Positions 1 to 8,520 of a stretch of 64,000 nt of DNA are shown here, piece by piece. The translations under genes and the position numbers were made by a program. The stretch covers positions 124,001 through 188,000 of the forward strand of contig NZ_QPMH01000001.1 in NCBI RefSeq assembly GCF_003344765.1. The letters run 5' to 3'. This DNA comes from Ferruginivarius sediminum (lineage in GTDB: Bacteria; Pseudomonadota; Alphaproteobacteria; Kiloniellales; Rhodovibrionaceae). How positions within the stretch are numbered: the first letter of the stretch is position 1; every line of letters starts with the position of its first letter. The notes beneath the pieces were generated by a model. That model had not been told where the DNA came from, did not search any database, and saw nothing but the letters and a program-made list of their open reading frames with translations.

Positions 1-10
1 GAGGGCTGAA

Positions 11-838
11 ATGGCTGCCATCGCGGGCCTTCCGATGTACGATCTGCCGGGCGTGTCCGTCTGGCAGACGGCTTGGTGGTACGGTCTGGCTCGCCACTTC
101 CGGGCGGCCGGGCTGGCGGACGTGCCCCGTTCGCTGACACGCGCGTCATGCGCCGCGGATATCTGGGGGCATCCGCGTCTTTTATTCGCGCAGACTTGCG
201 GTTATCCCCTGACACATGGTTTTGCCGGCAAATTGCGTGTTGTCGCCACGCCCTGCTACAACGCGCCCGGCTGCGCGGGAAGCGACTATGCCAGTGCCAT
301 CGTCGTGCGAAGCGATTCGCCCGCACGGACGATCGCGGAGGTGATCGGCGGACGCTGCGCCATCAACGAACCGGGGTCCCAATCCGGCTGTAACGCACTG
401 CGTGCCGCCGTTGCGCCACACTGCGGGACGGGGCCGGCATTTCGTGAACAGGTGGCCACGGGCACCCATCTCGCCAGCATCCGAGCTGTCGCGCAGGGGC
501 GGGCGGACGTCTGCGCCGTCGACGCCGTGACCCACGCCCTCTTGGCGCGGCACCGCGCAGAGGCATTGGCCGGGACAAGGGTCCTGACCTACACGGAGCG
601 CGTGCCCGGACTTCCCTACGTCACGCGCGCGGAGGTCGGCGACGACATTGTGGCGCGTCTGCGCGAGGGTCTTTCCGCGGCGTTGAAAGATCCGGATCTG
701 GCGGAGGTGCGGGAGGCCCTTCTTATTTCAGGCGCCGAAGAGCGGGAAGCTTCAGACTACGGACGTATCCTGGATATGGAGCGGCATGCCCTGGCGCGCT
801 GCCCGGCACTTGCTGTCGAGCCTTGTCCAGCGCCTTGA
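11..838 (+). CDS. PhnD/SsuA-like substrate-binding protein, no signal peptide
   Basis: A 275-residue protein of the type II periplasmic-binding fold, PhnD-like family (PF12974-type). The N-terminal LPMYDLP and the later GGRCAINEPGSQSG, followed by SGAEEREASDY near the C-terminus, fit this family of phosphonate/phosphite binding-protein homologues. Unlike transporter PhnD it has no hydrophobic leader: the fold begins within ten residues of the ATG. It is therefore predicted to stay in the cytoplasm or to act as a sensor-like binding protein. No permease or ATPase is next to it on the visible side; a stop codon just before the ATG suggests an upstream gene outside the window. The ligand is unknown. 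Family assignment is fairly secure, transport function is not. Confidence 0.75.
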   Translation: MAAIAGLPMYDLPGVSVWQTAWWYGLARHFRAAGLADVPRSLTRASCAADIWGHPRLLFAQTCGYPLTHGFAGKLRVVATPCYNAPGCAGSDYASAIVVRSDSPARTIAEVIGGRCAINEPGSQSGCNALRAAVAPHCGTGPAFREQVATGTHLASIRAVAQGRADVCAVDAVTHALLARHRAEALAGTRVLTYTERVPGLPYVTRAEVGDDIVARLREGLSAALKDPDLAEVREALLISGAEEREASDYGRILDMERHALARCPALAVEPCPAP

Positions 839-910
839 TGCGCCTCAAAGACCGCATCCTTGCAAGGGTCCAACTTCCGAGCGTCGAATATCTGGCAAGG
901 AAGGTGAGAT

Positions 911-1291
911 ATGCGGTTATCACCGTTGAGGATTGTGCTGTTGGCCGGTGTTCTCATTACGTCGGCCCCTGTGCTGGCCCAGCAGACGGGCGGCGGCATG
1001 TCCGACGACCGTCCGATCTATGGCCGCCAGTTGATGACCCAGCAGGAGATGGAACATTATCGAGAGCGTATGCGCAGCGCTGAGAGCGAGGAAGAGCGTC
1101 GCCGCATCCGCGCCGAACACCATGCCGAGATGCAAGGGCGGGCGCGTGAACGAGGCGTGCAGCTTCCCGAAAAGCCCGGTTACGGCATGGGCGGGAAAGG
1201 CATGCACGGGCAGGGCATGGGACAAGGCATGGGCAGCGGTGGCGGCTCAGGTATGGGCGACGAACGGCGCAAGGGCGGCGGTCGTCAGTAG
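911..1291 (+). CDS. Small exported Met/Gly-rich protein of unknown function
   Basis: A 126-residue protein with a clear signal peptide (hydrophobic residues 7-20, APVLA cleavage after about residue 23). A central charged helix, residues 38-75, is dense in E and R with a pattern like EEERRRIRAEHHAEM. The C-terminal 45 residues are a low-complexity repeat of Gly and Met (GMG, GQGMG). Similar small periplasmic proteins are common in proteobacteria without an assigned role; the Met-rich tail could bind copper, but this is inference only. An AGG-type ribosome-binding site (AAGGTGAG) lies just before the ATG. It lies between the PhnD-like gene and the cold-shock gene, apparently in its own unit. 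Confidence 0.7.
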   Translation: MRLSPLRIVLLAGVLITSAPVLAQQTGGGMSDDRPIYGRQLMTQQEMEHYRERMRSAESEEERRRIRAEHHAEMQGRARERGVQLPEKPGYGMGGKGMHGQGMGQGMGSGGGSGMGDERRKGGGRQ

Positions 1292-1335
1292 CCCTTCTCA
1301 GTTCTGAAAATGCGGCTCTGCCAAGGACAAAATGA

Positions 1336-1361
1336 AAGCGGCGGCCGTACGGCCGCCGCTT
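1336..1361 (-). terminator. Rho-independent terminator of the cold-shock gene
   Basis: A perfect 26-base palindrome with arms AAGCGGCGGCCG and CGGCCGCCGCTT. Read on the minus strand it lies about 30 bases after the cold-shock stop codon and is followed by TTCATTTTG, a T-rich tail. On the plus strand it also lies after the Met/Gly-rich gene, so it may stop transcription from both sides. Confidence 0.7.
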
Positions 1362-1393
1362 GAACTCACGTACGGGTCGAACCGGGTTACAGT

Positions 1394-1603
1394 TCAGCCC
1401 ACAATGCGAAGGTTGTCGGCCGACTGCCGATTGTCGCGGCCGGCAACCAGCTCGAATTCGATCCGCTGACCTTCTTCGAGGCTCTGCAGGCCCGCCCGCT
1501 GAACGGCGGTGATATGAACGAAAGCATCCTTCCCGCCGTCATCCGGGGCGATGAAGCCGTAACCTTTGGTGGTATTGAACCACTTGACCGTGCCGGTAGC
1601 CAT
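1394..1603 (-). CDS. cspA: Cold-shock domain protein (CspA family)
   Basis: A 69-residue single cold-shock domain, the usual length for CspA-type single-stranded nucleic-acid binding proteins that act as RNA chaperones. The RNP1-type motif KGYGFI is at residues 13-18 and the RNP2-type motif DAFVHI at 26-31, with the typical start GTVKWFN. It is transcribed leftwards and ends at a strong hairpin terminator. About 380 bases without another gene lie upstream, room for the long structured leader that controls many csp mRNAs. Which of the several csp paralogues this is cannot be told from the window. Confidence 0.95.
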   Translation of the reverse strand: MATGTVKWFNTTKGYGFIAPDDGGKDAFVHITAVQRAGLQSLEEGQRIEFELVAGRDNRQSADNLRIVG

Positions 1604-1984
1604 GTCGTCTCTGTCTCCGAAGTCGTGTCGTTGGCACGATCGGCCCGCCCGCGCCGCTCGTTAGTCCTGGTCCGGCGCGGGCATGCTACGCATCGACACG
1701 TCGGCAGTTCACGAGAGACCGGCCAAAGCCGAAAGTGGATAAATAATGGGACCGGATGGGGCGCCGCGCAAGACCAAAGTAGCCTTGAATCCGGGGGGGG
1801 CCATGTGACGAACACGCGCCTAACGGGAGTTATCCGTAGCGCAAGGCACGTGCGAATTTGTCACAGGAATGCGTCATGGCGCGCGCAACGACGCGGGATA
1901 GAATGCCCGCTCAAGGCTAGCTGGCTAAATCAAGGCCGGAACAAGGTCAGATACCAGGAGCATCAAAGCTCCGGCGGGAGGGAG
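1604..1984. other. Gene-free region between the csp gene and the 55-residue membrane peptide
   Basis: Divergent intergenic stretch. It should hold the csp promoter and 5' leader (minus strand) and the promoter of the downstream small gene (plus strand). Open frames here have no coding character and overlap in all phases. No tRNA or convincing promoter hexamer pair was identified. Confidence 0.5.
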
Positions 1985-2152
1985 ATGATCATGCAGCGGA
2001 CGCCATCGCCGCTATTGCCGCCGTCACCTCAACGTGCCTGGTATGCTGCAAAGAAGCTGATGCTCGACTGGTGGGACAACCCGCCCGCGACGCTGTTCTG
2101 GCTGCTGCTGACCGCGGCCGCCGTCGGCACGCTGAAGGCCGTCGGCTTCTAG
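1985..2152 (+). CDS. Small single-pass membrane protein (55 residues)
   Basis: A short reading frame starting MIMQRTPSPL behind a strong GGCGGGAGGG ribosome-binding site five bases before the ATG. Residues 1-17 are proline-rich, residues 18-32 hold the aromatic/basic stretch AWYAAKKLMLDWWDN, and residues 35-54 form one hydrophobic segment (ATLFWLLLTAAAVGTLKAVG), giving a predicted single transmembrane helix with the N-terminus probably cytoplasmic. A longer in-frame extension reaches back to 1514, but it overlaps the csp gene and lacks a ribosome-binding site. No family is recognised. Evidence is the RBS plus the amphipathic/hydrophobic pattern. Confidence 0.5.
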   Translation: MIMQRTPSPLLPPSPQRAWYAAKKLMLDWWDNPPATLFWLLLTAAAVGTLKAVGF

Positions 2153-2536
2153 GCGCCCGCGGTCTTTCCTGTCCTTTCGCACTTCACTCTCGCGACCGCC
2201 AGTCGTCGATGGCAGGGCGGCTTCTCGTGCGCGCCCAATTTTATCTGTACGGAAGCGGAATTTCCCTGTTGCATTGGCGCAACAGCGCGGGATTTCTTTG
2301 AAAATGCCCTAAATACAATTGACTTAAATCAAATAAATGGATGGCCCATCGAAAAACATATTGAAATCTCAATAGGATAAGATGTTGGGATCATGATAAT
2401 ACCAATTTGTAGGTAGTATTATATAGATTGTATATAAGGGTGTGCTGGTGAAGCTGGACTCCGTGTCCGGTGATGGCTTTGGCGGCCGAGGCAAACCCTG
2501 GGCCGATGTGCAGGTTTCTTTTCTTGGGGGTAAAAT
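2153..2536 (+). promoter_or_regulatory. AT-rich control region upstream of the autotransporter
   Basis: No gene was found in these 384 bases. Positions 2301-2440 are only about 29% G+C by hand count (41 of 140) in a genome near two-thirds G+C. They include TATTATATAGATTGTATATAA around 2416-2436. This is the expected place for the promoter and for binding of AT-seeking regulators. The leader from about 2440 to 2536 returns to high G+C. No exact promoter is claimed. Confidence 0.5.
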
Positions 2537-4858
2537 ATGCGTAGGCTGTCGTTGATTGCGGCGGCGTCTTCTCTTGCCATTGCGCTGGCCGCGCCGGCCT
2601 CAGCCGGCGAACTGCTCGACCTGTCAGCGGTCGAGGGCGACGGCTTCCTGTTGGTCGATCTCGATGAAGGCGTCAGCGAGCCGGGGCTGAAGATTGTTAC
2701 CGAGGATCCGAACAACGACGACTTCACCACGGCCAACCAGTTCTCGCCGCAGGGCGTCCAGAACTGCGTGATGTCGAGTGTCGCAGACGACCTTGTTTGT
2801 GACGCGCCCCGCGGGTCGGGCAAGCGCGTGAAGACAAACCTGACGGGCAAAGCGCCCCTCGATCTCGTCTTCAATGTCGGCGACAGCGGCGGCACCACCG
2901 AATACTTCAATTTCCAGAAGCTGACGAACCAGACGGGTGCGCGCCTTGTCGGCTTCCAGGTACAACTTGGCACCGGCACGGGCGGCAACTTCACGCCGGC
3001 CGAAGACGGTGCGCTTGCCGGCAAGCTGTCGTTCGACGACCTTGTCATGCTCACCAGTGCGCAGGCGACAAGCTGGCCCGGCACGACATCCGCGACTGGT
3101 CAGGATCCCTTGCAGCGGGCATTCTTCCCGGGCGGCCTCTTCGGCACGGGCGGCGCGGATGCGCCCTCGGGCTTCTTCACCGATCCACAGCGGGCGGGCT
3201 TCATCTTCGAGCAGCTCAGTTCAGACACCCTGAAGGCCGAAGACATTTTCGGCGCCTATGCGACGCTGTTCGGCAACGCGCAACTTAGCCGCAACCAAGT
3301 GCCCGACGGCCTGTTCTTCGACGATGACGGCGATCCGACCACCGAGGCGGTGCTGCAGTTCTGGAAGAGCGGCGACCAGTGGCTGGACAGCAACGGCGAT
3401 CCCGTCAGCGAGTCCCAGATCCAGAGCCTGGCCGCCCAGGAGGACTACGAGATTGGCCCAATCGAGGATCTGTCGAACGCGAACGTGAACTTCTCGTTCG
3501 ATGTCGGGGATCTCGGTGTGGATCAAGTGACACTGCGTTTCGTTCCGATCTTCGCGCCGATTGTGGAGGCCTCGGGAAGTGACTACCAGTTCGGCGTGGC
3601 CGCCAGCCTCGACTCCACGAACATCCCGTTCCTGGACGCCGACCCGGAGTTCGCCACAATCATCTCCGAGATCGAAAGCCTGCCCTCGCGCGCTGCGCAG
3701 CAGCAGGCTCTTGAGCGGGCGGGCACCAGCTATCTGCGCAATTTCACCGAGCTTGGCTTCGTCGTGACCCGGGCGCAGAGCGAGCACGTGCTGCAGCGCC
3801 TGCAACAGAACCGCCTGCGCCAGTTCGCGGGGCAGGGCGCGGCCTCGGACCAGATGGCGGCGTATAGCGGCGGCTACGGCGCATCCGACAGGCTGGGCGT
3901 TGCCGAGGTCGATCCCTCCCGCAACCGGCAGCTCGCATCCGCCGGCTCGCCGGACGAGTTGGCCGGCATGCTGGCCCGCGCCGACGCGGTCGATGGCTAT
4001 GTCCGGCTCAACGAGAAGCTGACCGCCTATGTCACCGGCTCGGGCACGACGGGCGAGCTTGACGGCACCACCAACGGCGCGGGCGCCGACTTCAACGGCT
4101 TCGCGCTGAGTGCGGGCGCCGATTACCGGCTGAGCGAGCCTGTCCTCGTCGGTGCGGCCGTCAGCTACGGCGCCACTTACTCCGATATCGACGACGGCCG
4201 CGGCGAGTTGGACGTCGACGGCTTCACGGCCTCGATCTACGGCTCGCTGGGTGCTGGAAGCGGCGCCTACCTGGACGGCATGCTGGCCTATTCCTGGCTC
4301 AGCTACGACAACAGCCGCACCATCCGCTTCGGCAGCATCGACCGTCAGGCCGACAGCGATCCGGACGGCCGTCAGATCGGCGGTGCCGTGCGCGCTGGCT
4401 ATGACTTCGTTTTCAATGACGTCGTTCTCGGCCCCAGCGCCAAGTTCCAGTATCTCGACGTCGAGGTGGACGACTACACGGAAACCGGTGCCGGCGTCCT
4501 GTCGATGGAGGTCGACGAGAACCAGGAATCCTCGCAGACGCTGTGGATTGGCGGCCATGCCAGCACGCCCATCGATATGGGCTGGGGCATACTGCGCCCC
4601 GACGCGCGGCTGCACTGGGTGAGCGAGTTCGAGAACGGCGAGCGTGCCGTGACGACGAACTTTACGGGCGGCTCGCTGGGCTTCGATACCCCTGTCGATG
4701 GGCGCGACGAGAACTACATCCGCGGCGGCCTGACCCTGACGGGCGAGTTCGACGCGGGCGGCACGGCGATGTCGGTGTCGCTGGCCTACGACGGTACATT
4801 CGGCAACGACGACCTCAGCGAGCATCGCGGCACGCTCAACGTAGCCGCACACTTCTGA
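2537..4858 (+). CDS. Autotransporter with signal peptide, unknown passenger and C-terminal beta-barrel
   Basis: A 773-residue exported protein. Residues 1-23 are a signal peptide ending APASA. Residues 24 to about 400 are an acidic passenger rich in D, N, G and T; its NDDFTTANQFSPQGVQNC segment and two Asp-rich stretches (DDDGDPTTE; DSNGDP) suggest calcium binding. A short helical linker (about 400-480, QQ/R/E-rich) precedes a barrel of about 285 residues with alternating aromatic and polar strands. It ends in HF, the terminal-Phe signature recognised by the BAM complex. The passenger loosely resembles the choice-of-anchor class of secreted domains; that is tentative. It stands alone, with an AT-rich promoter before it and a good terminator after it. 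Likely surface-displayed; no enzyme motif was seen. Confidence 0.85.
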   Translation: MRRLSLIAAASSLAIALAAPASAGELLDLSAVEGDGFLLVDLDEGVSEPGLKIVTEDPNNDDFTTANQFSPQGVQNCVMSSVADDLVCDAPRGSGKRVKTNLTGKAPLDLVFNVGDSGGTTEYFNFQKLTNQTGARLVGFQVQLGTGTGGNFTPAEDGALAGKLSFDDLVMLTSAQATSWPGTTSATGQDPLQRAFFPGGLFGTGGADAPSGFFTDPQRAGFIFEQLSSDTLKAEDIFGAYATLFGNAQLSRNQVPDGLFFDDDGDPTTEAVLQFWKSGDQWLDSNGDPVSESQIQSLAAQEDYEIGPIEDLSNANVNFSFDVGDLGVDQVTLRFVPIFAPIVEASGSDYQFGVAASLDSTNIPFLDADPEFATIISEIESLPSRAAQQQALERAGTSYLRNFTELGFVVTRAQSEHVLQRLQQNRLRQFAGQGAASDQMAAYSGGYGASDRLGVAEVDPSRNRQLASAGSPDELAGMLARADAVDGYVRLNEKLTAYVTGSGTTGELDGTTNGAGADFNGFALSAGADYRLSEPVLVGAAVSYGATYSDIDDGRGELDVDGFTASIYGSLGAGSGAYLDGMLAYSWLSYDNSRTIRFGSIDRQADSDPDGRQIGGAVRAGYDFVFNDVVLGPSAKFQYLDVEVDDYTETGAGVLSMEVDENQESSQTLWIGGHASTPIDMGWGILRPDARLHWVSEFENGERAVTTNFTGGSLGFDTPVDGRDENYIRGGLTLTGEFDAGGTAMSVSLAYDGTFGNDDLSEHRGTLNVAAHF

Positions 4859-4941
4859 GCGAGCGCCTACCTCCGGCATCCGGCGTCAAACACCCGGATG
4901 GCGGGGCGGACGGCCACCTCTATAGAGCGACGGAATACGAC

Positions 4942-4990
4942 GGGGCGGGCGATTGCATCTTCAGTCAATCAGCCCGCCCCGAATTTTTTT
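4942..4990 (+). terminator. Rho-independent terminator of the autotransporter
   Basis: Arms GGGGCGGGC (4942-4950) and GCCCGCCCC (4972-4980). An inner GATTG/CAATC pairing lengthens the stem with one bulged A. GAATTTTTTT follows. It lies about 85 bases after the stop codon and is the clearest intrinsic terminator in the window. Confidence 0.93.
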
Positions 4991-5229
4991 GAGCGGCCTT
5001 GCCGTCGCGCAAGCTTCTGCCCGACGATTGCCCGGAGTCGCTTGATTCATGCGGCTTAGCGGCGGACGCAGTCAGGTCCGCTCCGCTTGTCCGCGAAGGG
5101 CCAATTTGCGCATCGAACACCCTTCTATCCTTCATAACACATTCCCATTCGTGATTTTTTCATATATTATTATATAACCTCGAAGTCGACGTAACTGGAT
5201 TTTGGCAATCGTGTGACGGAGGCCAAGGT
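4991..5229 (+). promoter_or_regulatory. Promoter region of the prkA operon
   Basis: Gene-free leader. It contains an A/T block at about 5150-5180 (GTGATTTTTTCATATATTAT then TATATAACC) some 50-80 bases before the prkA ATG, the likely core promoter. GACGGAGG at 5216-5223 is the ribosome-binding site. Homologous operons are starvation-induced in enterobacteria, but no sigma-factor signature could be fixed here. Confidence 0.5.
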
Positions 5230-7173
5230 ATGGCTGAGGAAAATGTCTTCGATGTATTTAACCAAAGTTATGTTGATCGTAAAAATACTCAAATGAGCTT
5301 GAGCGACTACCTGGAAGGGTGTCGCAACGATCCGACCATGTACGCCACCACCGCGGAGCGTATGCTGTCGGCGATCGGTGAGCCGACGGTGCTTGACACC
5401 TCGCGCGATGCACGCCTCGGACGTATTTTCCAGAATCGCACAATCAAAGTCTATCCATACTTTAGGGACTTTTATGGGATGGAGGAGACGATCGAACGGA
5501 TCGTCGGCTTCCTCCGCCATGCCGCGCAGGGTTTGGAAGAGCGCAAGCAGATCCTCTACCTCCTCGGTCCGGTCGGCGGCGGCAAGTCCTCTCTTGCCGA
5601 GCGGCTGAAGGAGCTGATGGAGGAGCGGCCGATCTACGTACTCAAAGCCGGCGATCAACTAAGCCCGGTGTTCGAAAGTCCCCTGGGTCTGTTCAACCCG
5701 GCCAAGCACGGTCCCGCCCTTGAAGAGCGCTATGGCATTCCCCAGCGGCGCCTCAACGGCCTCTGTTCGGCCTGGGCGGTCAAGCGGCTCGACGAGTTCG
5801 GCGGCGACATCAGCAAGTTCGAGGTCGTACAGATCCACCCCTCGAAGTTGCGCCAGATCGGCGTTGCCAAGACAGAGCCTGGCGACGAGAACAACCAGGA
5901 CATCTCCTCGCTGGTCGGCAAGGTGGATATCCGCAAGCTTGAATTCTACGGCCAGGAAGACCCGGACGCCTACTCCTACTCCGGCGGCCTGAACATCACG
6001 ACCCAGGGACTGCTGGAGTTCGTCGAGATGTTCAAGGCGCCGCTGAAGATGCTGCACCCGCTGCTGACGGCGACGCAGGAGAACAACTACATGGGCTCCG
6101 AGAACATCGGGGCGCTGCCGTACCACGGCATGATCCTGGCGCATTCCAATGAGTCGGAGTGGAAGAGCTTCAAGGCCAACCGCAATAACGAGGCCTTTCT
6201 GGACCGCATCTGTGTCATCAAGGTGCCGTACTGCCTGCGCGCCAGCGAGGAAGTGAAGATCTACGAGAAGCTGATCGGCCAGTCCGAGCTGGCGGAGGCG
6301 ACCTGCGCGCCGGGGACGCTCGACATGATGGCGCGCTTTTCGGTACTGACGCGTCTGAAGCCGCACGAGAATTCGTCCATCTACGCGAAGATGCGCGTCT
6401 ACAACGGCGAAAGCCTGAAGGACACGGACCCGCAGGCGAAGACCGTGCAGGAATATCGCGACACGGCCGGCGTCGACGAGGGCATGACCGGGCTATCGAC
6501 GCGCTTCGCCTACAAGGTGCTGTCCGAGACCTTCAACTTCGACAGCAAGGAGGTCGCGGCCGATCCGGTCCACCTGATGTACGTACTGGAAAGCGCGATC
6601 CGGCGGGAGCAGTTCCCCGAGGATACGGAAAAGCAGTACATCGAGTTCATCAAGGACGACCTGGCGCCGCGCTATGCCGAATACATCGGCAAGGAGATCC
6701 AGAAGGCATACCTGGAATCCTACGAGGACTACGGCCAGAACCTCTTCGACCGCTACATCGCCTATGCCGATGCGTGGGTCGAGAACCAGGACTTCAAGGA
6801 TCCCGACACGGGCCAGCTCATGGACCGGCACATGCTGGACCAGGAGCTGTCGAAGACGGAAAAGCCGGCCGGCATCGCCAACCCGAAGGACTTCCGCAAC
6901 GAGGTCGTGAAGTACGCGTTGCGTCAGCGTGCCGAGCATGGCGGACGCAATCCGCGCTGGACCTCATACGAGAAGATCCGCGAGGTGATCGAGGAGCGCA
7001 TGTTCTCGCAGGTCGAGGAACTGCTGCCGGTCATCTCCTTCGGCACCAAGAAGGACAGCGAAAGCGCGCAGAAGCATCAGGCCTTCCTCGAGCGCATGGT
7101 CGCGCATGGCTACACCGAGCGTCAGGTGCGGCGCCTGGTCGAGTGGTACATGCGCGTCCAGAAGGCGGGCTGA
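5230..7173 (+). CDS. prkA: PrkA family serine protein kinase / AAA+ ATPase
   Basis: A 647-residue homologue of PrkA/YeaG. Residues about 20-390 are the AAA+ module, with Walker A GPVGGGKS at 113-120. The rest is the PrkA C-terminal domain. Family members are cytoplasmic ATPases with reported serine kinase or protease activity and act in starvation and stress survival. Length matches E. coli YeaG (about 644). The ATG is preceded by GGAGG. It is the first gene of a tight operon with yeaH and spoVR, the conserved partners of this kinase. The organism is not expected to sporulate, so the role should be in stationary-phase or nitrogen/carbon stress. Confidence 0.96.
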   Translation: MAEENVFDVFNQSYVDRKNTQMSLSDYLEGCRNDPTMYATTAERMLSAIGEPTVLDTSRDARLGRIFQNRTIKVYPYFRDFYGMEETIERIVGFLRHAAQGLEERKQILYLLGPVGGGKSSLAERLKELMEERPIYVLKAGDQLSPVFESPLGLFNPAKHGPALEERYGIPQRRLNGLCSAWAVKRLDEFGGDISKFEVVQIHPSKLRQIGVAKTEPGDENNQDISSLVGKVDIRKLEFYGQEDPDAYSYSGGLNITTQGLLEFVEMFKAPLKMLHPLLTATQENNYMGSENIGALPYHGMILAHSNESEWKSFKANRNNEAFLDRICVIKVPYCLRASEEVKIYEKLIGQSELAEATCAPGTLDMMARFSVLTRLKPHENSSIYAKMRVYNGESLKDTDPQAKTVQEYRDTAGVDEGMTGLSTRFAYKVLSETFNFDSKEVAADPVHLMYVLESAIRREQFPEDTEKQYIEFIKDDLAPRYAEYIGKEIQKAYLESYEDYGQNLFDRYIAYADAWVENQDFKDPDTGQLMDRHMLDQELSKTEKPAGIANPKDFRNEVVKYALRQRAEHGGRNPRWTSYEKIREVIEERMFSQVEELLPVISFGTKKDSESAQKHQAFLERMVAHGYTERQVRRLVEWYMRVQKAG

Positions 7174-7209
7174 TTGGCTCCCGGCGATCAAATCGAACGG
7201 GCGGGGCGC

Positions 7210-8520
7210 ATGCATATTATCGACAGACGGCGGAACCCTCGGGGCAAGAGCCTCGGTAACCGCCAACGCTTCATCCGGCGCGCGCGCGAGCAGATCCGGG
7301 AGGCGATCAAGAACAACCTGCGCGACCGCAGCGTCAAGGACTCCAGCTCGGGCGAGGATGTGGTCATCTCCTCGGACGGCATCCACGAGCCGCGTTTCGG
7401 CCGTGACCGGACGGCGGGACAGCACGAGCGGATCTTCCCCGGCAACAAGGAGTACCTGGAAGGTGATCGCATACCGAAGCCAAGGGGCGGCGATGGCCGG
7501 GGCAACCGGGCCAGCGAGGACGGCGAGGGCGAGGACGACTTCGCCTTCGCGTTGACGAGGGACGAGTTCCTGGACCTGTTTTTCGAGGACCTGGAACTGC
7601 CGGACCTGGTGAAGCAAAAGATCAAGGCGGAGAAGAGCCCGCAGCCCCAGCGCGCCGGCTTTTCCATTACCGGCGCCCCCAACCGTCTCAGCCTGGTGCG
7701 CACCATGCGGCGCTCGCTGGTCCGTCGCGTGGCGCTGGGCCGGCCCGGCGAGGATGTCCTCGCACAGTTGGAGCGTGAACTGGCTGGATTACGCGACGGC
7801 TCTATCGCGCCGAGCGATGGCCGCTCGGCGGAGGAGCGCATTGCCGAGGTGGAGACGGCACTGGAGCGCGCCCGGGGGAAGCGGGCGCGCATTCCCTTCA
7901 TCGATCCGGTCGACCTGCGCTATCGGCGTTACGAGCAGGTGCCCAAACCGATTTCGCAGGCTGTCATGTTCTGCCTGATGGATGTCTCGGCCTCGATGGA
8001 CGAGACCATGAAGGACCTGGCCAAGCGTTTCTTCATGCTGCTGCACATGTTCCTCGACCGCCGCTACGAGCATGTCGAGGTCGTGTTCATCCGCCATACC
8101 AACCACGCCCAGGAGGTGGACGAGGAGACCTTTTTCTACGGCCGCGAGACCGGCGGCACAGTGGTTTCCTCCGCGCTCCACGAAATGCTGCGCGTCGTCG
8201 CCGCGCGTTACCCGACGGCGGATTGGAACATATATGCCGCCCAGGCCAGCGACGGCGACGACGTCCTGAGCGACGTGCCGCGCTGCGCCAGCCTGCTGGA
8301 AGAGCGCGTGCTGCCGATCTGTCAGTATATGGCTTATGTCGAGATCGGCCGCGACGGCGGGCCGCCCGGCTTCAACATGCAGCGCGACAGCGATCTCTGG
8401 ACCGGCTATTCACCGGTGGCGGAAACACACGACAACTTCGCCATGCGGGCCATCGGCGAGCCGCGCGACATCTACCCGGTTTTCCGCGGCCTGTTCAGCC
8501 GGGAGGGGGTGGAGGCATGA
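7210..8520 (+). CDS. yeaH: YeaH/YhbH family protein (DUF444), vWA-like
   Basis: A 436-residue DUF444 protein. The ATG at 7210 gives the family start MHIIDRRRNPRGKSLG; an in-frame TTG directly after the prkA stop would add 12 unsupported residues. The N-terminal third is basic and linker-like. The middle contains the conserved RTMRRSL segment. The C-terminal half is a von Willebrand A-like fold with a MIDAS-type DVSASMD at residues 258-264. These proteins are obligate neighbours of PrkA and are thought to form a complex with it. The gene ends in an ATGA overlap with spoVR, so the two are translationally coupled. Confidence 0.95.
   Translation: MHIIDRRRNPRGKSLGNRQRFIRRAREQIREAIKNNLRDRSVKDSSSGEDVVISSDGIHEPRFGRDRTAGQHERIFPGNKEYLEGDRIPKPRGGDGRGNRASEDGEGEDDFAFALTRDEFLDLFFEDLELPDLVKQKIKAEKSPQPQRAGFSITGAPNRLSLVRTMRRSLVRRVALGRPGEDVLAQLERELAGLRDGSIAPSDGRSAEERIAEVETALERARGKRARIPFIDPVDLRYRRYEQVPKPISQAVMFCLMDVSASMDETMKDLAKRFFMLLHMFLDRRYEHVEVVFIRHTNHAQEVDEETFFYGRETGGTVVSSALHEMLRVVAARYPTADWNIYAAQASDGDDVLSDVPRCASLLEERVLPICQYMAYVEIGRDGGPPGFNMQRDSDLWTGYSPVAETHDNFAMRAIGEPRDIYPVFRGLFSREGVEA

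Noticed and set aside
3221..4879. 552-codon open frame on the minus strand
   Set aside because: Antisense shadow of the autotransporter barrel in high-G+C DNA; no ribosome-binding site and no family pattern.
7174..7209. TTG start for yeaH directly after the prkA stop
   Set aside because: It adds 12 residues without family support; the ATG at 7210 matches the conserved N-terminus.
8223..8516. Upstream extension of spoVR
   Set aside because: It lies wholly inside yeaH; the ATGA overlap start gives the normal family length.
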